Origin: Micromonospora ferruginea | GTDB lineage: Bacteria > Actinomycetota > Actinomycetes > Mycobacteriales > Micromonosporaceae | NCBI RefSeq assembly: GCF_013694245.2 | Contig: NZ_CP059322.2 | Location: 554,001-618,000, forward strand | Reading direction: 5' to 3' | DNA length: 64,000 nt | Part shown: piece by piece, positions 35,086 to 44,223 of the stretch | How the letters are laid out: each line of letters opens with the position of its first letter | Position numbering within the stretch: position 1 is the first letter of the stretch | Program-made: the position numbers and the translations under genes | Notes under the pieces: model-generated | Told to the model about the DNA's origin: nothing | Database searches by the model: none | The model's input: only the letters and a program-made list of their open reading frames with translations

Positions 35086-36138
35086 TCACGGCCTCCGTGG
35101 CTCGTACGGCCCGCGGCCGTTGCCGCCCCCGGGCCGGGTGTCGTACGGGGAACGCTGCCGGTCGTGCGGCAACGGCAGGCGGTGCACCAGCTCGGACACG
35201 ATCGCGTCGGTGGTGCGGCGGGCCAGTTGCGCGTCCGCCGTCGGGATGATGCGGTGCGCCAGCACCGGCACCGCGAGCGCCTGCAGGTCGTCCGGGAGGA
35301 CGTAGTCGCGGCCCTCCAGGGCGGCCACCGCGCGGGCGGTGCGCAGCAGTTGCAGGGTGGCCCGCGGGGACGCGCCGAGTCGCAGGTCGGGCGCCTCGCG
35401 GGTGGCGGTCACCAGCGCGATCGCGTACTGCTTGACGGCGTCCGCGACGTGCACCTGGCGGACGTGGCCGATCAGCCGGCGCACGGTGGCCGCGTCGGAG
35501 ACCGGCCGCAGCCCGGACAGCGGGTCGGTGGCGCCGTGCCCGTCGAGCATGGCCAGCTCGGCGTTCGGGTCCGGGTAGCCCATCGCGATGCGGGCGGTGA
35601 ACCGGTCCCGCTGCGCCTCGGGCAGCGGGTAGGTCCCCTCCATCTCGATCGGGTTCTGCGTCGCGATCACCATGAACGGGGTCTGGAGCTGGTAGGTCAC
35701 CCCGTCGACCGTGACCTGCCGCTCCTCCATGCACTCCAGCAGCGCCGACTGGGTCTTCGGCGAGGCCCGGTTGATCTCGTCGCCGACGACCAGGTTGGCG
35801 AAGACCGCGCCGGGGCGGAACTCGAAGTCGTGGGTCTCCTGGTTGTAGACGCTGACGCCGGTGACGTCGCTCGGCAGGAGGTCGGGGGTGAACTGGATGC
35901 GGCGGACCGAGCAGTCGATGGACCGGGCCATCGCCTTGGCGAGCTTGGTCTTGCCGACGCCGGGCACGTCCTCGATGAGCAGGTGACCCTCGGCGAGCAG
36001 CACCGCCAGGGCGAGCCGGACGGTGGCCGTCTTACCCTCGATGACCTGCTCGATGTTGGCCACGATGGCCTCGCTGGCGGCACGGAACTCGTCGTGCGGC
36101 AGCAGACCGCCCACCTCGTCCCAGGTCTGTTGTGTCAC
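35086..36138 (-). CDS. MoxR-family AAA+ ATPase
   Basis: 350 aa from GTG 36138, with AGGAGG 3-8 nt upstream. Walker A EDVPGVGKTKLAKAMA; Walker B LVVGDEINRASPKTQ; sensor 1 VIATQNPIEMEGTYPLPEAQ; arginine finger region RDRF. It is likely a chaperone that remodels its DUF58/transglutaminase partners. First gene of the operon. Confidence 0.93.
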   Translation of the reverse strand: MTQQTWDEVGGLLPHDEFRAASEAIVANIEQVIEGKTATVRLALAVLLAEGHLLIEDVPGVGKTKLAKAMARSIDCSVRRIQFTPDLLPSDVTGVSVYNQETHDFEFRPGAVFANLVVGDEINRASPKTQSALLECMEERQVTVDGVTYQLQTPFMVIATQNPIEMEGTYPLPEAQRDRFTARIAMGYPDPNAELAMLDGHGATDPLSGLRPVSDAATVRRLIGHVRQVHVADAVKQYAIALVTATREAPDLRLGASPRATLQLLRTARAVAALEGRDYVLPDDLQALAVPVLAHRIIPTADAQLARRTTDAIVSELVHRLPLPHDRQRSPYDTRPGGGNGRGPYEPRRP

Positions 36139-36170
36139 GGGCCTCCTCCTCGTCGCCGGAACGGCAGCTC

Positions 36171-36176
36171 TGTATA
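36171..36176 (-). promoter_or_regulatory. Possible -10 of the moxR operon
   Basis: TATACA on the minus strand (36176-36171), within the palindrome GCTCTGTATAGAGC, lies about 33 nt before GTG 36138. This leaves room for the AGGAGG ribosome site. No convincing -35 is seen. Confidence 0.35.
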
Positions 36177-36310
36177 GAGCACCTGGACCCGCCGTTGGGT
36201 TCGCGACGCCGAGCCTCGTCTGCCGCACGCATCTCACTGGCCTCTCAGGCTAACCATGTTTGTCGCTATCGCCGACTCCCGCAGGTGGTCGGTCGGTTAC
36301 GCCCGGAATA

Positions 36311-36345
36311 TTCGCCGGACGGGGGACCGAGGTACACTGCGACGC
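36311..36345 (+). promoter_or_regulatory. Promoter of the leuS leader
   Basis: -10 TACACT (36333-36338) with TTCGCC (36311-36316) at 16-bp spacing. The -10 ends 7 nt before the leader ATG 36346, so the leader peptide would be translated from a leaderless transcript. Confidence 0.5.
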
Positions 36346-36384
36346 ATGGCCGGAGTCTTCCTGCTTCTTACCGAGCCGTGCTGA
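36346..36384 (+). CDS. Leu-codon leader peptide of leuS (12 aa)
   Basis: ATG 36346 encodes [12 protein letters not shown] and stops at TGA 36382-36384. Three consecutive Leu codons (CTG CTT CTT, 36361-36369) include two CTT, which is rare in this genome. It precedes a self-complementary segment and an intrinsic terminator ahead of leucyl-tRNA synthetase. This is the layout of ribosome-mediated attenuation: stalling at Leu codons when charged tRNA-Leu is low would prevent termination. The mechanism is inferred from layout. Confidence 0.7.
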   Translation: MAGVFLLLTEPC

Positions 36385-36436
36385 TGCGCTGAACGCGCGA
36401 CAGCACGGCCGCCCCTCCTGCGCGAGGGGTTTTTTT
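36375..36436 (+). terminator. leuS attenuator: pause hairpin and intrinsic terminator with U-tract
   Basis: Hairpin 1 GCCGTGCTG/CAGCACGGC (36375-36383 with 36401-36409) covers the leader stop codon. The terminator CCCCTC-CTGCGC-GAGGGG (36412-36429) is followed by seven T (36430-36436). It is the only clear U-tract terminator in the window. A competing CGCGC/GCGCG pairing (36394-36398 with 36420-36424) could act as antiterminator. Between this and leuS only the ribosome site remains. Confidence 0.75.
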
Positions 36437-36487
36437 GTGCCCGAAGCAGACCTCCACCACCTGACCCGACCGCGCCGAGGAGACGCC

Positions 36488-39328
36488 ATGAGTGAGGCAG
36501 CCGCACCGGCCACCGACATTCCCCCGTTCCGCTACACCGCCGCCCTGGCCGACGAGATCGAGCGCCGCTGGCAGGACACCTGGGAACGGGACGGCACCTT
36601 CCACGCGCCGAACCCGACCGGCCCGCTGGCCGACCCGGGCCACCCGCGCGCCGGCGCGGAGAAGCTGTACGTGCTGGACATGTTCCCCTATCCCTCCGGC
36701 GCCGGCCTGCACGTCGGCCACCCGCTGGGCTACATCGGCACCGACTGCTACGCCCGCTACCAGCGGATGATCGGGCGCAACGTGCTGCACGCGATGGGCT
36801 TCGACGCGTTCGGCCTGCCGGCCGAGCAGTACGCGGTGCAGACCGGCACCCACCCGCGGACCACCACGGTCGCCAACATCGAGCGGTACAAGGCGCAGCT
36901 ACGCCGGCTGGGGCTGGGCCACGACGAGCGGCGCTCGGTGGCGACCATCGACACCGACTTCTACCGCTGGACCCAGTGGATCTTCCTGCAGGTCTTCAAC
37001 TCCTGGTACGACGCGGACGCGAAGCGGGCCCGGCCGGTCGCCGAGCTGATCGCCGAGTTCGAGGGTGGGAACCGGCCCACCCCGGACGGCCGGCCGTGGG
37101 CCGAGCTGACCGTCGCCGAGCGTCGCCGCGTCGTCGACGACCACCGGCTGGCGTACGTCTCGCAGGCGCCGGTGAACTGGTGCCCGGGGCTGGGCACCGT
37201 GCTGGCCAACGAGGAGGTCACCGCCGACGGCCGCTCCGAGCGGGGCAACTTCCCGGTCTTCAAGCGCAACCTGAAGCAGTGGATGATGCGGATCACCGCG
37301 TACGGCGACCGGCTGCTGGACGACCTGGACACGCTGGACTGGCCGGAGCCGATCAAGCTGCAGCAGCGCAACTGGATCGGCCGCTCGACCGGCGCGCACA
37401 TCGACTTCCCGACCACGGCCGGCCCGGTGCGGGTGTTCACCACCCGGCCGGACACGATCTTCGGCGCCACCTACATGGTGCTGGCGCCCGAGCACGAGCT
37501 GGTCGACGCGCTGGTGCCGGCCGCCTGGCCGGACGGGACGAAGGACGCCTGGACCGGCGGGCACGCGAGCCCGCGCGCGGCCGTCGAGGCGTACCGCAAG
37601 GCCGCCGCGGCACGGACGGACGTGGAGCGGCAGTCGGACAGCCGGGAGAAGACCGGCGTCTTCGTCGGCGCCTGGGCGACCAACCCGGCGACCGGCGGGC
37701 AGGTCCCGATCTTCGTCGCCGACTACGTGCTGGCCGGCTACGGCACCGGCGCGATCATGGCGGTGCCCGCCCAGGACGAGCGGGACTGGGACTTCGCCGA
37801 GGTCTTCGACCTGCCGATCGTGCGAACGGTGGCGCCGCCGGAGGGCTTCGACGGCAAGGCGTTCACCGGCGACGGGCCGGCGGTCAACAGCGCCGCCCCG
37901 GAGCGCGGCGTCGACCTGGACGGCCTGGGCGTGACCGAGGCCAAGGCCCGGATCATCGAGTGGCTGGAGGCGAACGGGCACGGCGCGGGCGCGGTCACCT
38001 GGCGGCTGCGCGACTGGCTGTTCTCCCGGCAGCGTTACTGGGGCGAGCCGTTCCCGATCGTCTACGACGAGACCGGGGCGCCGATCGCGCTGCCGGAGTC
38101 GATGCTGCCGGTCGAGCTGCCCGAGGTGGACCACTTCTCGCCGAAGACGTTCGACCCGGAGGACGCGCAGAGCAACCCGGAGACCCCGCTGTCACGGCGG
38201 CGCGACTGGGTCGAGGTCGAGCTGGACCTGGGTGACGGGCCGAAGCGCTACACCCGGGAGACCAACGTGATGCCGCAGTGGGCCGGCTCCTGCTGGTACG
38301 AGCTGCGCTACCTGGACCCGACCAACTCCGGCCGCTTCGTGGACCCGGAGAACGAGGCGTACTGGATGGGGCCGCGGCGGCCCGGCGACTGCGGGGGCAC
38401 CGACCTGTACGTCGGCGGGGCGGAGCACGCCGTGCTGCACCTGCTGTACGCCCGCTTCTGGCACAAGGTGCTGTTCGACCTGGGGCACGTGTCGTCGTTC
38501 GAGCCGTTCCGCAAGCTGTTCAACCAGGGCATGATCCAGGCGTACGCGTTCGTCGACCCCCGGGGCGCCTACGTGCCCGCCGAGGAGGTCGTCGAGGTCG
38601 ACGGCCGCTGGTTCCACGGCGAGACCGAGGTCCGGCGCGAGTACGGCAAGATGGGCAAGTCGCTGAAGAACGTGGTCACCCCGGACGACATGTGCGCGGC
38701 CTACGGCGCCGACACGTTCCGGGTGTACGAGATGTCGATGGGCCCGCTGGAGGTGTCCCGGCCCTGGGAGACCCGGGCGGTGGTCGGCTCGTACCGGTTC
38801 CTGCAGCGGGTGTGGCGTGCGGTCGTGGACGAGCGGACCGGCGGCTCGCGGGTCACCGACGCGCCGGCCGACGAGGCGACCCGGCGGCTGCTGCACCGGG
38901 TGGTCGACGGGGTCCGCGCCGACATGGACGGGATCCGCTTCAACACCGCGATCGCCAAGCTGATCGAGCTGACCAACGGCCTGACCCAACTGGCCGAGAC
39001 GCCGCGTGAGGTGGCCGAGCCGCTGGTGCTGATGGTCGCCCCGTTCGCCCCGCACCTGGCCGAGGAGCTGTGGCGCCGGCTGGGCCACGACACCTCGCTG
39101 GCGTACGCGGACTTCCCGGTCGCCGATCCGGCGCTGCTGGTGGCCGAGTCGGTGACCTACCCGGTGCAGGTCAACGGCAAGGTCCGCGGCCGGATCGAGG
39201 TGGCGGCCGACGCGTCCGAGGAGGCGGTCCGGGCGGCCGCGCTGGAGGCCGTCGCCGGCGCGCTGGCCGGCAAGGAGCCGCGCAAGGTGATCGTGGTGAA
39301 GGGCCGGATGGTCTCGGTCGTCGCCTGA
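36488..39328 (+). CDS. leuS: Leucyl-tRNA synthetase
   Basis: Class I synthetase, 946 aa from ATG 36488, with GAGGAG 8 nt upstream. HIGH-type motif [17 protein letters not shown] (about residue 70), the CP1 editing domain ([20 protein letters not shown] with [16 protein letters not shown]), and KMSKS-type motif as [10 protein letters not shown]. The C-terminal domain [11 protein letters not shown] is typical. Length is normal for actinobacteria. It is controlled by the leader described at 36311-36436. Confidence 0.97.
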   Translation: MSEAAAPATDIPPFRYTAALADEIERRWQDTWERDGTFHAPNPTGPLADPGHPRAGAEKLYVLDMFPYPSGAGLHVGHPLGYIGTDCYARYQRMIGRNVLHAMGFDAFGLPAEQYAVQTGTHPRTTTVANIERYKAQLRRLGLGHDERRSVATIDTDFYRWTQWIFLQVFNSWYDADAKRARPVAELIAEFEGGNRPTPDGRPWAELTVAERRRVVDDHRLAYVSQAPVNWCPGLGTVLANEEVTADGRSERGNFPVFKRNLKQWMMRITAYGDRLLDDLDTLDWPEPIKLQQRNWIGRSTGAHIDFPTTAGPVRVFTTRPDTIFGATYMVLAPEHELVDALVPAAWPDGTKDAWTGGHASPRAAVEAYRKAAAARTDVERQSDSREKTGVFVGAWATNPATGGQVPIFVADYVLAGYGTGAIMAVPAQDERDWDFAEVFDLPIVRTVAPPEGFDGKAFTGDGPAVNSAAPERGVDLDGLGVTEAKARIIEWLEANGHGAGAVTWRLRDWLFSRQRYWGEPFPIVYDETGAPIALPESMLPVELPEVDHFSPKTFDPEDAQSNPETPLSRRRDWVEVELDLGDGPKRYTRETNVMPQWAGSCWYELRYLDPTNSGRFVDPENEAYWMGPRRPGDCGGTDLYVGGAEHAVLHLLYARFWHKVLFDLGHVSSFEPFRKLFNQGMIQAYAFVDPRGAYVPAEEVVEVDGRWFHGETEVRREYGKMGKSLKNVVTPDDMCAAYGADTFRVYEMSMGPLEVSRPWETRAVVGSYRFLQRVWRAVVDERTGGSRVTDAPADEATRRLLHRVVDGVRADMDGIRFNTAIAKLIELTNGLTQLAETPREVAEPLVLMVAPFAPHLAEELWRRLGHDTSLAYADFPVADPALLVAESVTYPVQVNGKVRGRIEVAADASEEAVRAAALEAVAGALAGKEPRKVIVVKGRMVSVVA

Positions 39329-39337
39329 GGCCGGTCC

Positions 39338-39367
39338 GTGGGCGCGCCCCGGTGCGGGCGCGCCCAC
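39338..39367. terminator. Bidirectional terminator between leuS and the ABC permease gene
   Basis: GTGGGCGCGCCC (39338-39349) and GGGCGCGCCCAC (39356-39367) form a perfect 12-bp stem with a 6-nt loop between the two convergent genes. Confidence 0.75.
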
Positions 39368-39378
39368 CCACCGGCGGC

Positions 39379-40173
39379 TCAGGGTTCGCGGCGGTGCACG
39401 ACGACCGCGGCGAGCACCGCGGCGGCCACCGGCCAGGCGGCGTACACCGCCCAGGACCCGGGCACGGTCGCCACGTGCAGGTTCGGCAGCACGTACGGGT
39501 TCCCGACCAGGCGTTCCCAGGCCGGCACCGGCAGCGCGTTGTGGATCGCCGCGCTCCACCGCCGGTCGATGTCGAAGGCCAGCGGGGCGAGCAGCAGCAG
39601 CGTCGTGGTGACCACGACCGCCGGGGCGGTGTGCCGCACCAGGGCGCCGACGCCGAACCCGATGAGCGCGCAGACCGGCAGCAGCAGCGTCGAGGCGACC
39701 ACGGCGCGCAACGCCCCCGGGTCGCCGATCGACAGGCCCGCGTCCCGGTCGGCGAGGATCGTCTGAGACACCCAGAAGGAGGCGGCGGCGGCCACCGCGC
39801 CGACCGCCAGCATGACGGCGGCCAGCACCGCGATCTTGGCGGCGACCACGGCCCGACGGTCCGGCACGGCGAGGAACGTGGTGCGGATCTGACCGCTGGC
39901 GTACTCGCCGGCGATCATGACCGCGCCGACCGCCCCGGCCGCGAGCATGACGAACAGCCAGCCCTCCTCGGGGAAGGCGTCGTGGAGCGGGTCGAAGGCG
40001 GCCCGCCGCTCGGCCGGGTAGTCCGGCCAGTTGTGGTGGTCGCCGAGCGCGGCCCGGGCGCTGAACAGGACCGCCGAGACGGCGATCAGCGCCAGCGCCC
40101 CGTACGTGGAGCGCAGCGACCACAGCTTGATCCACTCGGCGGCGAGCAGGTCACGGAAACGGGCGCGCATCAT
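39379..40173 (-). CDS. ABC-2 type transporter permease
   Basis: 264 aa with about six membrane helices. The N-terminus FRDLLAAEWIKLWSLRST is typical of ABC-2 permeases, and MIAGEYASGQIRTTFLAVP (about residue 85) is a family motif. It overlaps the ATPase stop by 4 bp, so the two form one exporter. The substrate is unknown; pairing with a NarL-type two-component system is often seen for lipid or antimicrobial-peptide export. Confidence 0.9.
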   Translation of the reverse strand: MMRARFRDLLAAEWIKLWSLRSTYGALALIAVSAVLFSARAALGDHHNWPDYPAERRAAFDPLHDAFPEEGWLFVMLAAGAVGAVMIAGEYASGQIRTTFLAVPDRRAVVAAKIAVLAAVMLAVGAVAAAASFWVSQTILADRDAGLSIGDPGALRAVVASTLLLPVCALIGFGVGALVRHTAPAVVVTTTLLLLAPLAFDIDRRWSAAIHNALPVPAWERLVGNPYVLPNLHVATVPGSWAVYAAWPVAAAVLAAVVVHRREP

Positions 40174-41075
40174 CGGCCTCCGGCGGCGTAGTCGAGTCGG
40201 TCGGCGGTGAGCGCCATGAACGCCTCCTCCAGCGAGGCGGCGTCGGCGTGCAGCCCGTACACCACGACACCGGCCCGCAGGGCCAGCTCACCGATCCGCC
40301 CGGCGGGCAGGCCGGTGACCGTGAGGCCGTCGCCGTCCCGGGTGACGACGCCGCCGGCCGCCGTGAGCGCGGCGTCGAGCGCGTCCGGATCGGGCGTCCG
40401 CACGACTACCCGGTCGTGCGCGGTGCGGGCGGCGAACGCGGCCAGGCTCTCGTCGACGAGCAGTTCACCCCGCCCGATGACCACGAGGTGGTCGGCGGTC
40501 TGCGCCATCTCGCTCATCAGGTGGCTGGAGACCAGCACGGTGCGGCCCTCGGCGGCGAGTCGCCGGAACAGCCCGCGCACCCAGCGCACCCCCTCCGGGT
40601 CGAGACCGTTGAAGGGCTCGTCGAACAGCAGCACCGGTGGGTCGCCGAGCAGCGCGGCGGCGATGCCGAGGCGCTGGCGCATGCCGAGCGAGAAGCCGCC
40701 GATCCGGCGTCCGGCGACCTCGGCCAGGCCGACCTGGTCCAGCACCTCGCCCACCCGGGCGCGGGGGAGTCCGTTGCTGCGGGCCAGCGCCGCCAGGTGC
40801 GCCCGCGCGCTTCGCCCGCCGTGCACGTCGCCGGCGTCCAGCAGCGCGCCCGCGTACCGCAGCCCTCGTGGCCGGCCGGCGAACGGCCGCCCGTCCACCA
40901 GGGCGGTGCCGCTCGTCGGCCGGTGCAGGCCGAGGACGAGCCGGAGCGTGGTGGACTTGCCGGCGCCGTTCGGTCCGAGGAAACCGGTGACGTGTCCGGG
41001 CCGGACGGTGAGGGTCAGTCGGTCGACGGCTGTCGTCCCGCCGTACCGCTTGGTGAGGTCCCTGAGCTCGATCAT
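40170..41075 (-). CDS. ABC transporter ATP-binding protein
   Basis: 301 aa from ATG 41075. Walker A FLGPNGAGKSTT, signature FSLGMRQRLGIAAAL, Walker B VLLFDEPFNGLDPEG, switch His in VSSHLMSEM. The C-terminal 80 residues are the extension found in drug/bacitracin-type exporters (DrrA/BcrA-like). It drives the permease encoded downstream and is divergent from the sensor kinase gene with a 132-bp gap. Confidence 0.93.
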   Translation of the reverse strand: MIELRDLTKRYGGTTAVDRLTLTVRPGHVTGFLGPNGAGKSTTLRLVLGLHRPTSGTALVDGRPFAGRPRGLRYAGALLDAGDVHGGRSARAHLAALARSNGLPRARVGEVLDQVGLAEVAGRRIGGFSLGMRQRLGIAAALLGDPPVLLFDEPFNGLDPEGVRWVRGLFRRLAAEGRTVLVSSHLMSEMAQTADHLVVIGRGELLVDESLAAFAARTAHDRVVVRTPDPDALDAALTAAGGVVTRDGDGLTVTGLPAGRIGELALRAGVVVYGLHADAASLEEAFMALTADRLDYAAGGR

Positions 41076-41195
41076 GGCTTCGACGCTCCCGTGTCCCGGC
41101 CGCCGGGTCGTCGTGCCGGGGACCACACCCGGCCGGTGGGACCCCGCCCCCGGGCGTACGCCCCCGGGCCGATGACCGGGCGGCCGGCCGCTGGC

Positions 41196-41207
41196 TACGG
41201 TGTGCCC
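41196..41207 (+). promoter_or_regulatory. Leaderless -10 of the sensor kinase gene
   Basis: TACGGT (41196-41201) ends 6 nt before ATG 41208. It supports that start over ATG 41172. Confidence 0.55.
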
Positions 41208-42401
41208 ATGGAGGCGGTCGTCCCGCGTCCGCGCGTCGTGGCCCGACGGGTGCGGACGGTCCTGATCTGGTCCGCGGTGGCGTTGCTGCCGGTGGCGTTG
41301 CTGCTCGCGGCCACCTCCGGTGCCGGCGGCCCGGTGCTCGTCGTGCCCACCCCCGACCACAGCGTGCCCGGGCTGCCGTTGCGCTACCTCGTGCCGGTCC
41401 TGGCCGTGCTGCTGCCCGCCGGCCTGCTGCGTCGCCGACCGTTGCTCGCCCTCGGTCTCATGCTCGCCGGGGCGTCGCTGGTCACCGCCACCACCAACGC
41501 GTGGGAGCAGGGCTACCTGGCCGGCCTGTGGTATCTGCAGTTCCTCGTCGTGGACGTGATGCTCGGCGCGGTCGCGGCCCGTGGGCCGCGTCGGGCGTCG
41601 GTGCCCGCGGCGGTCATGGTGCTTCTGGTGCAGGTGGCCGCCGCCTTCGTGAACCCGGCCGCGGGCGCGCTGGACCGGGCCACGCTCTCCGTGCCGGCGG
41701 TCCTCGCGGCGTGGGTGGTGGGCAACTCGGTGCTGGCCCGCCGCGCGCACGCCGAGCAGGTGCGGGCGCACACCGCCGCCGAGGCGGTCACCGCCGAACG
41801 GCTGCGCCTCGCCCGGGAACTGCACGACGTGGTGGCGCACAGCATCGGGGTGATCGCCATCCAGGCGGGCGTGGGCGCCCGGGTCATCGACAGCCAACCC
41901 GCGCAGGCGCGGGCCGCGCTCACCACCATCGAGACGACCAGCCGGGAGACCCTGGCCGGGCTCCGTCGTACCCTCGGCGCGCTGCGCCGCCCGGACGGCG
42001 CGGCGGCGTCGCTGGACCCCACGCCCGGACTGTCCGACCTGGACCGGCTGGTCGGGGCCGGGGCCGACGCCGGGGTACGGGTGACGCTGACCGTCGACGG
42101 CGAGCCGGGCCCGCTGCCGGCCGAGGTGGAGCTGGCCGTGTACCGGATCGTGCAGGAGGCACTGACCAACGTGGTACGCCACGCGCGGGTCGACAGGTGC
42201 CGGGTGACCGTGCGGCACGCGCCGGACGGGGTACGCGTCGAGGTGGTCGACGAGGGTCGCGGCGGCCCGGTCGGCGGCGAGGGCCACGGGATCGTCGGCA
42301 TGCGGGAGCGGGCCGCGCTGCTCGGCGGCCGGTGCGTCGCCGGGCCACGCCCGGAGGGCGGCTTCCGGGTCGACGCGGTGCTGCCGGTGGGTCCGGCGTG
42401 A
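41208..42401 (+). CDS. Sensor histidine kinase (NarL/DesK type)
   Basis: 397 aa from ATG 41208. Four or five N-terminal membrane helices with little extracellular sequence form an intramembrane-sensing type. HisKA_3 H-box RLRLARELHDVVAHSIGVIA (about residue 204), then HATPase with IVQEALTNVVRHARV, VVDEGRGG and GHGIVGMRERAALLGG. The divergent ABC transporter is its likely target. It overlaps the response regulator by 4 bp (GTGA). Confidence 0.93.
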   Translation: MEAVVPRPRVVARRVRTVLIWSAVALLPVALLLAATSGAGGPVLVVPTPDHSVPGLPLRYLVPVLAVLLPAGLLRRRPLLALGLMLAGASLVTATTNAWEQGYLAGLWYLQFLVVDVMLGAVAARGPRRASVPAAVMVLLVQVAAAFVNPAAGALDRATLSVPAVLAAWVVGNSVLARRAHAEQVRAHTAAEAVTAERLRLARELHDVVAHSIGVIAIQAGVGARVIDSQPAQARAALTTIETTSRETLAGLRRTLGALRRPDGAAASLDPTPGLSDLDRLVGAGADAGVRVTLTVDGEPGPLPAEVELAVYRIVQEALTNVVRHARVDRCRVTVRHAPDGVRVEVVDEGRGGPVGGEGHGIVGMRERAALLGGRCVAGPRPEGGFRVDAVLPVGPA

Positions 42402-43054
42402 CGATCCGGGTGCTTCTCGTCGACGACCAGCCGCTGGTGCGCGCCGGCCTGCGGGTGCTCATGACCGACGCACCGGACCTGGTGGTCGTCGGCGAGGCGG
42501 GAACCGGCGCCGAGGCGGTCCGCTCGGCGCGGGAACTGGCGCCCGACGTGGTGCTGATGGACCTGCGGATGCCCGGCACCGACGGGATCGCGGCCACCCG
42601 GGACATCGTCGCGGCCGGTGGAGCCACCCGGGTACTGGTGCTCACCACCTTCGACGACGACGAGCACGTGCACGCGGCGCTGCGCGCCGGGGCGAGCGGC
42701 TTCCTGGTCAAGGACATGGCCCTGGAGGAGATCCTGGGCGCGGTGCGGGTGGTGGCGGCCGGCGACGCGTTGATCGCGCCCGGCGTCACCCGGCGGCTGC
42801 TCGCCGAGTTCGCCCGCCGGCCCGCGCCGGCGCCCCGCCCTCGTAACCTGCCCGGTGTCACCGACCGGGAGCGGGAGGTGCTCGGTCTGGTGGCGCGCGG
42901 GTTGTCCAACGCGGAGATCGCGGCGGAGCTGGTGATCAGCCCGGCCACCGCCAAGGCGCACGTGGCCCGGCTCTTCACCAAGTTGGACGCCCGCGACCGG
43001 GTGCACCTGGTGATCGCCGCCTACGAGGCCGGCCTGGTCGTGCCGCCGCGCTGA
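42398..43054 (+). CDS. NarL-family response regulator
   Basis: 218 aa. The receiver domain has the acidic pair LLVDDQPLVRAG, phosphorylation Asp in DVVLMDLRMPGTDG (about 54), TTFDDDE and GFLVKD (Lys). LuxR-type HTH: TDREREVLGLVARGLSNAEI and ELVISPATAKAHVARLFTKL. It is paired with the kinase upstream and probably activates the divergent exporter. Confidence 0.95.
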   Translation: MTIRVLLVDDQPLVRAGLRVLMTDAPDLVVVGEAGTGAEAVRSARELAPDVVLMDLRMPGTDGIAATRDIVAAGGATRVLVLTTFDDDEHVHAALRAGASGFLVKDMALEEILGAVRVVAAGDALIAPGVTRRLLAEFARRPAPAPRPRNLPGVTDREREVLGLVARGLSNAEIAAELVISPATAKAHVARLFTKLDARDRVHLVIAAYEAGLVVPPR

Positions 43055-43094
43055 CCGGATCCCGCCGGGCGGACCGACCAGCCGCGCGGTGCCG

Positions 43095-43210
43095 CCGCTC
43101 CGGGCGGTCGCGCGGTCGGGCCGTCGGGCGGTCGCGCGGTCGGGCGGTCGGGCGGTAGCGCCGTCGGGCGGTCGGGCCGTCGGGCCGTCGGGCGGTAGGG
43201 CGGTCGGCGG
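43095..43210 (+). repeat. Low-complexity CGGGCGGTC tandem array
   Basis: About twelve units of 8-9 bp (GGGCGGTCG, GCGCGGTCG, GGGCCGTCG and similar) lie just after the response regulator stop. No coding signal. Together with the palindrome at 43243-43328 it makes up most of the gene-free stretch 43055-43460; I see nothing else there. Confidence 0.7.
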
Positions 43211-43242
43211 TACCCACCCGGCCCTGGGGCCGCTGGCTGGTG

Positions 43243-43328
43243 CCTTTCGAGCTGATGGCGTCAACGACTCACGCGTTGCCCGAGCGGGCCTGGGCGCCCT
43301 GAGTCGTTTCTGATGTCAGCTCCAAAGG
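43243..43328. repeat. Imperfect palindrome CCTTTsGAGCTGA...AACGACTCA
   Basis: The left arm CCTTTCGAGCTGA-N7-AACGACTCA (43243-43271) is mirrored by TGAGTCGTT-N7-TCAGCTCCAAAGG (43300-43328). Only the 7-nt interior of each arm and one base differ. Single copy in this window. Confidence 0.75.
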
Positions 43329-43460
43329 CGTCGCGGAGGTGACGGGCGGCGACCAGCGATCAGTGGCCCGCCCGGTGGTGTCGGTGCCGCCGCCGGTCGG
43401 GGCGGGCTGCTCCCGACCGCGCCGTCGCCGGACCGCCGGTGGCCCTGCCGTGCCGGGAAC

Positions 43461-44222
43461 TCACCCCGTGCCCAGCGCGGCCTCAATCGTCGGGCGGTGC
43501 CGGCACAGCCAGTCGCGCCAACCGCGCACCGTCTCGACCACGCCCGCGGCGCGCAGCCGGCGCATCGCGGGCTCGCCTCGGTCGGCGCCGGCGGCGATGC
43601 CCCGCCAGGTGCCCTCGACCTGGTCGATCAGGACACCGGTCAGCTCGTCGCGGGGCAGCAGGCGGCCGCTCGGCCCCTCGTAGGCGTCGCAGAGCAGCCG
43701 GCAGCGGCGGCCCAGCTCGGCCGGGTCGGCGTCGCCGCCGAGGGTGGCCCAGTGCCAGCCGGCGAACGCGACGTCCTCGATCCGTCGGCCGGGGCCGGCG
43801 AGGTCCCAGTCCAGCAGCGTCACCGGCACGGGACCGGCCGCGCCGGCCCGGTAGACCGTGTTCTTCGGCGACAGGTCCCGGTGGCAGACCGTCTCCGCGT
43901 CGCCGGCCAGGACGGTCCCGGCGCAGGCGTCGTGCACCGCGCGGATCAGCCCGGCCAGGTGGGTGAGCGCGGCGTCGGAGAAGAAGGCCGGGTCCTCCCG
44001 GTCGCGCCAGGGGACCAGCCCGTCGACGTGCGAGAGCACCTGCCGCCCCCGCTCGTCAGTGCCGAGGTACGCGGGCGCGACGCCGGGCGCGGTCGCCGCC
44101 AGGTGACGCAGCAGCGCGGCGGCGAAGTCGGCGTCGGCCGGTGGCGTGCGACGGACCGTGTCGCCGAGCCGGACCACCTCGGCGACGAACCCGCCGGGCA
44201 TCGCCTCCCCGCCGTCGGCCAC
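43461..44222 (-). CDS. Aminoglycoside-phosphotransferase-fold kinase
   Basis: 253 aa from GTG 44222 (ATG 44201 possible). The catalytic loop VCHRDLSPKNTVY and metal site LLDWDLAGPGRRIEDVAF are typical of APH/choline-kinase folds. The N-lobe is short. One base separates it from the TVP38-like gene upstream. Presence in a MurT/GatD operon suggests a small-molecule or sugar substrate rather than a drug, but this is context only. Confidence 0.85.
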   Translation of the reverse strand: MADGGEAMPGGFVAEVVRLGDTVRRTPPADADFAAALLRHLAATAPGVAPAYLGTDERGRQVLSHVDGLVPWRDREDPAFFSDAALTHLAGLIRAVHDACAGTVLAGDAETVCHRDLSPKNTVYRAGAAGPVPVTLLDWDLAGPGRRIEDVAFAGWHWATLGGDADPAELGRRCRLLCDAYEGPSGRLLPRDELTGVLIDQVEGTWRGIAAGADRGEPAMRRLRAAGVVETVRGWRDWLCRHRPTIEAALGTG

Positions 44223-44223
44223 G

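Noticed and set aside
36488..36500. T-box riboswitch as the leuS control element
   Set aside because: No T-box sequence or specifier loop is seen. The short Leu peptide and terminator explain the leader better.
43089..43313. A 74-codon frame over the CGGGCGGTC array
   Set aside because: The product is a simple repeat (RAVARSGGRAV) with no ribosome site; it is a by-product of the tandem array.
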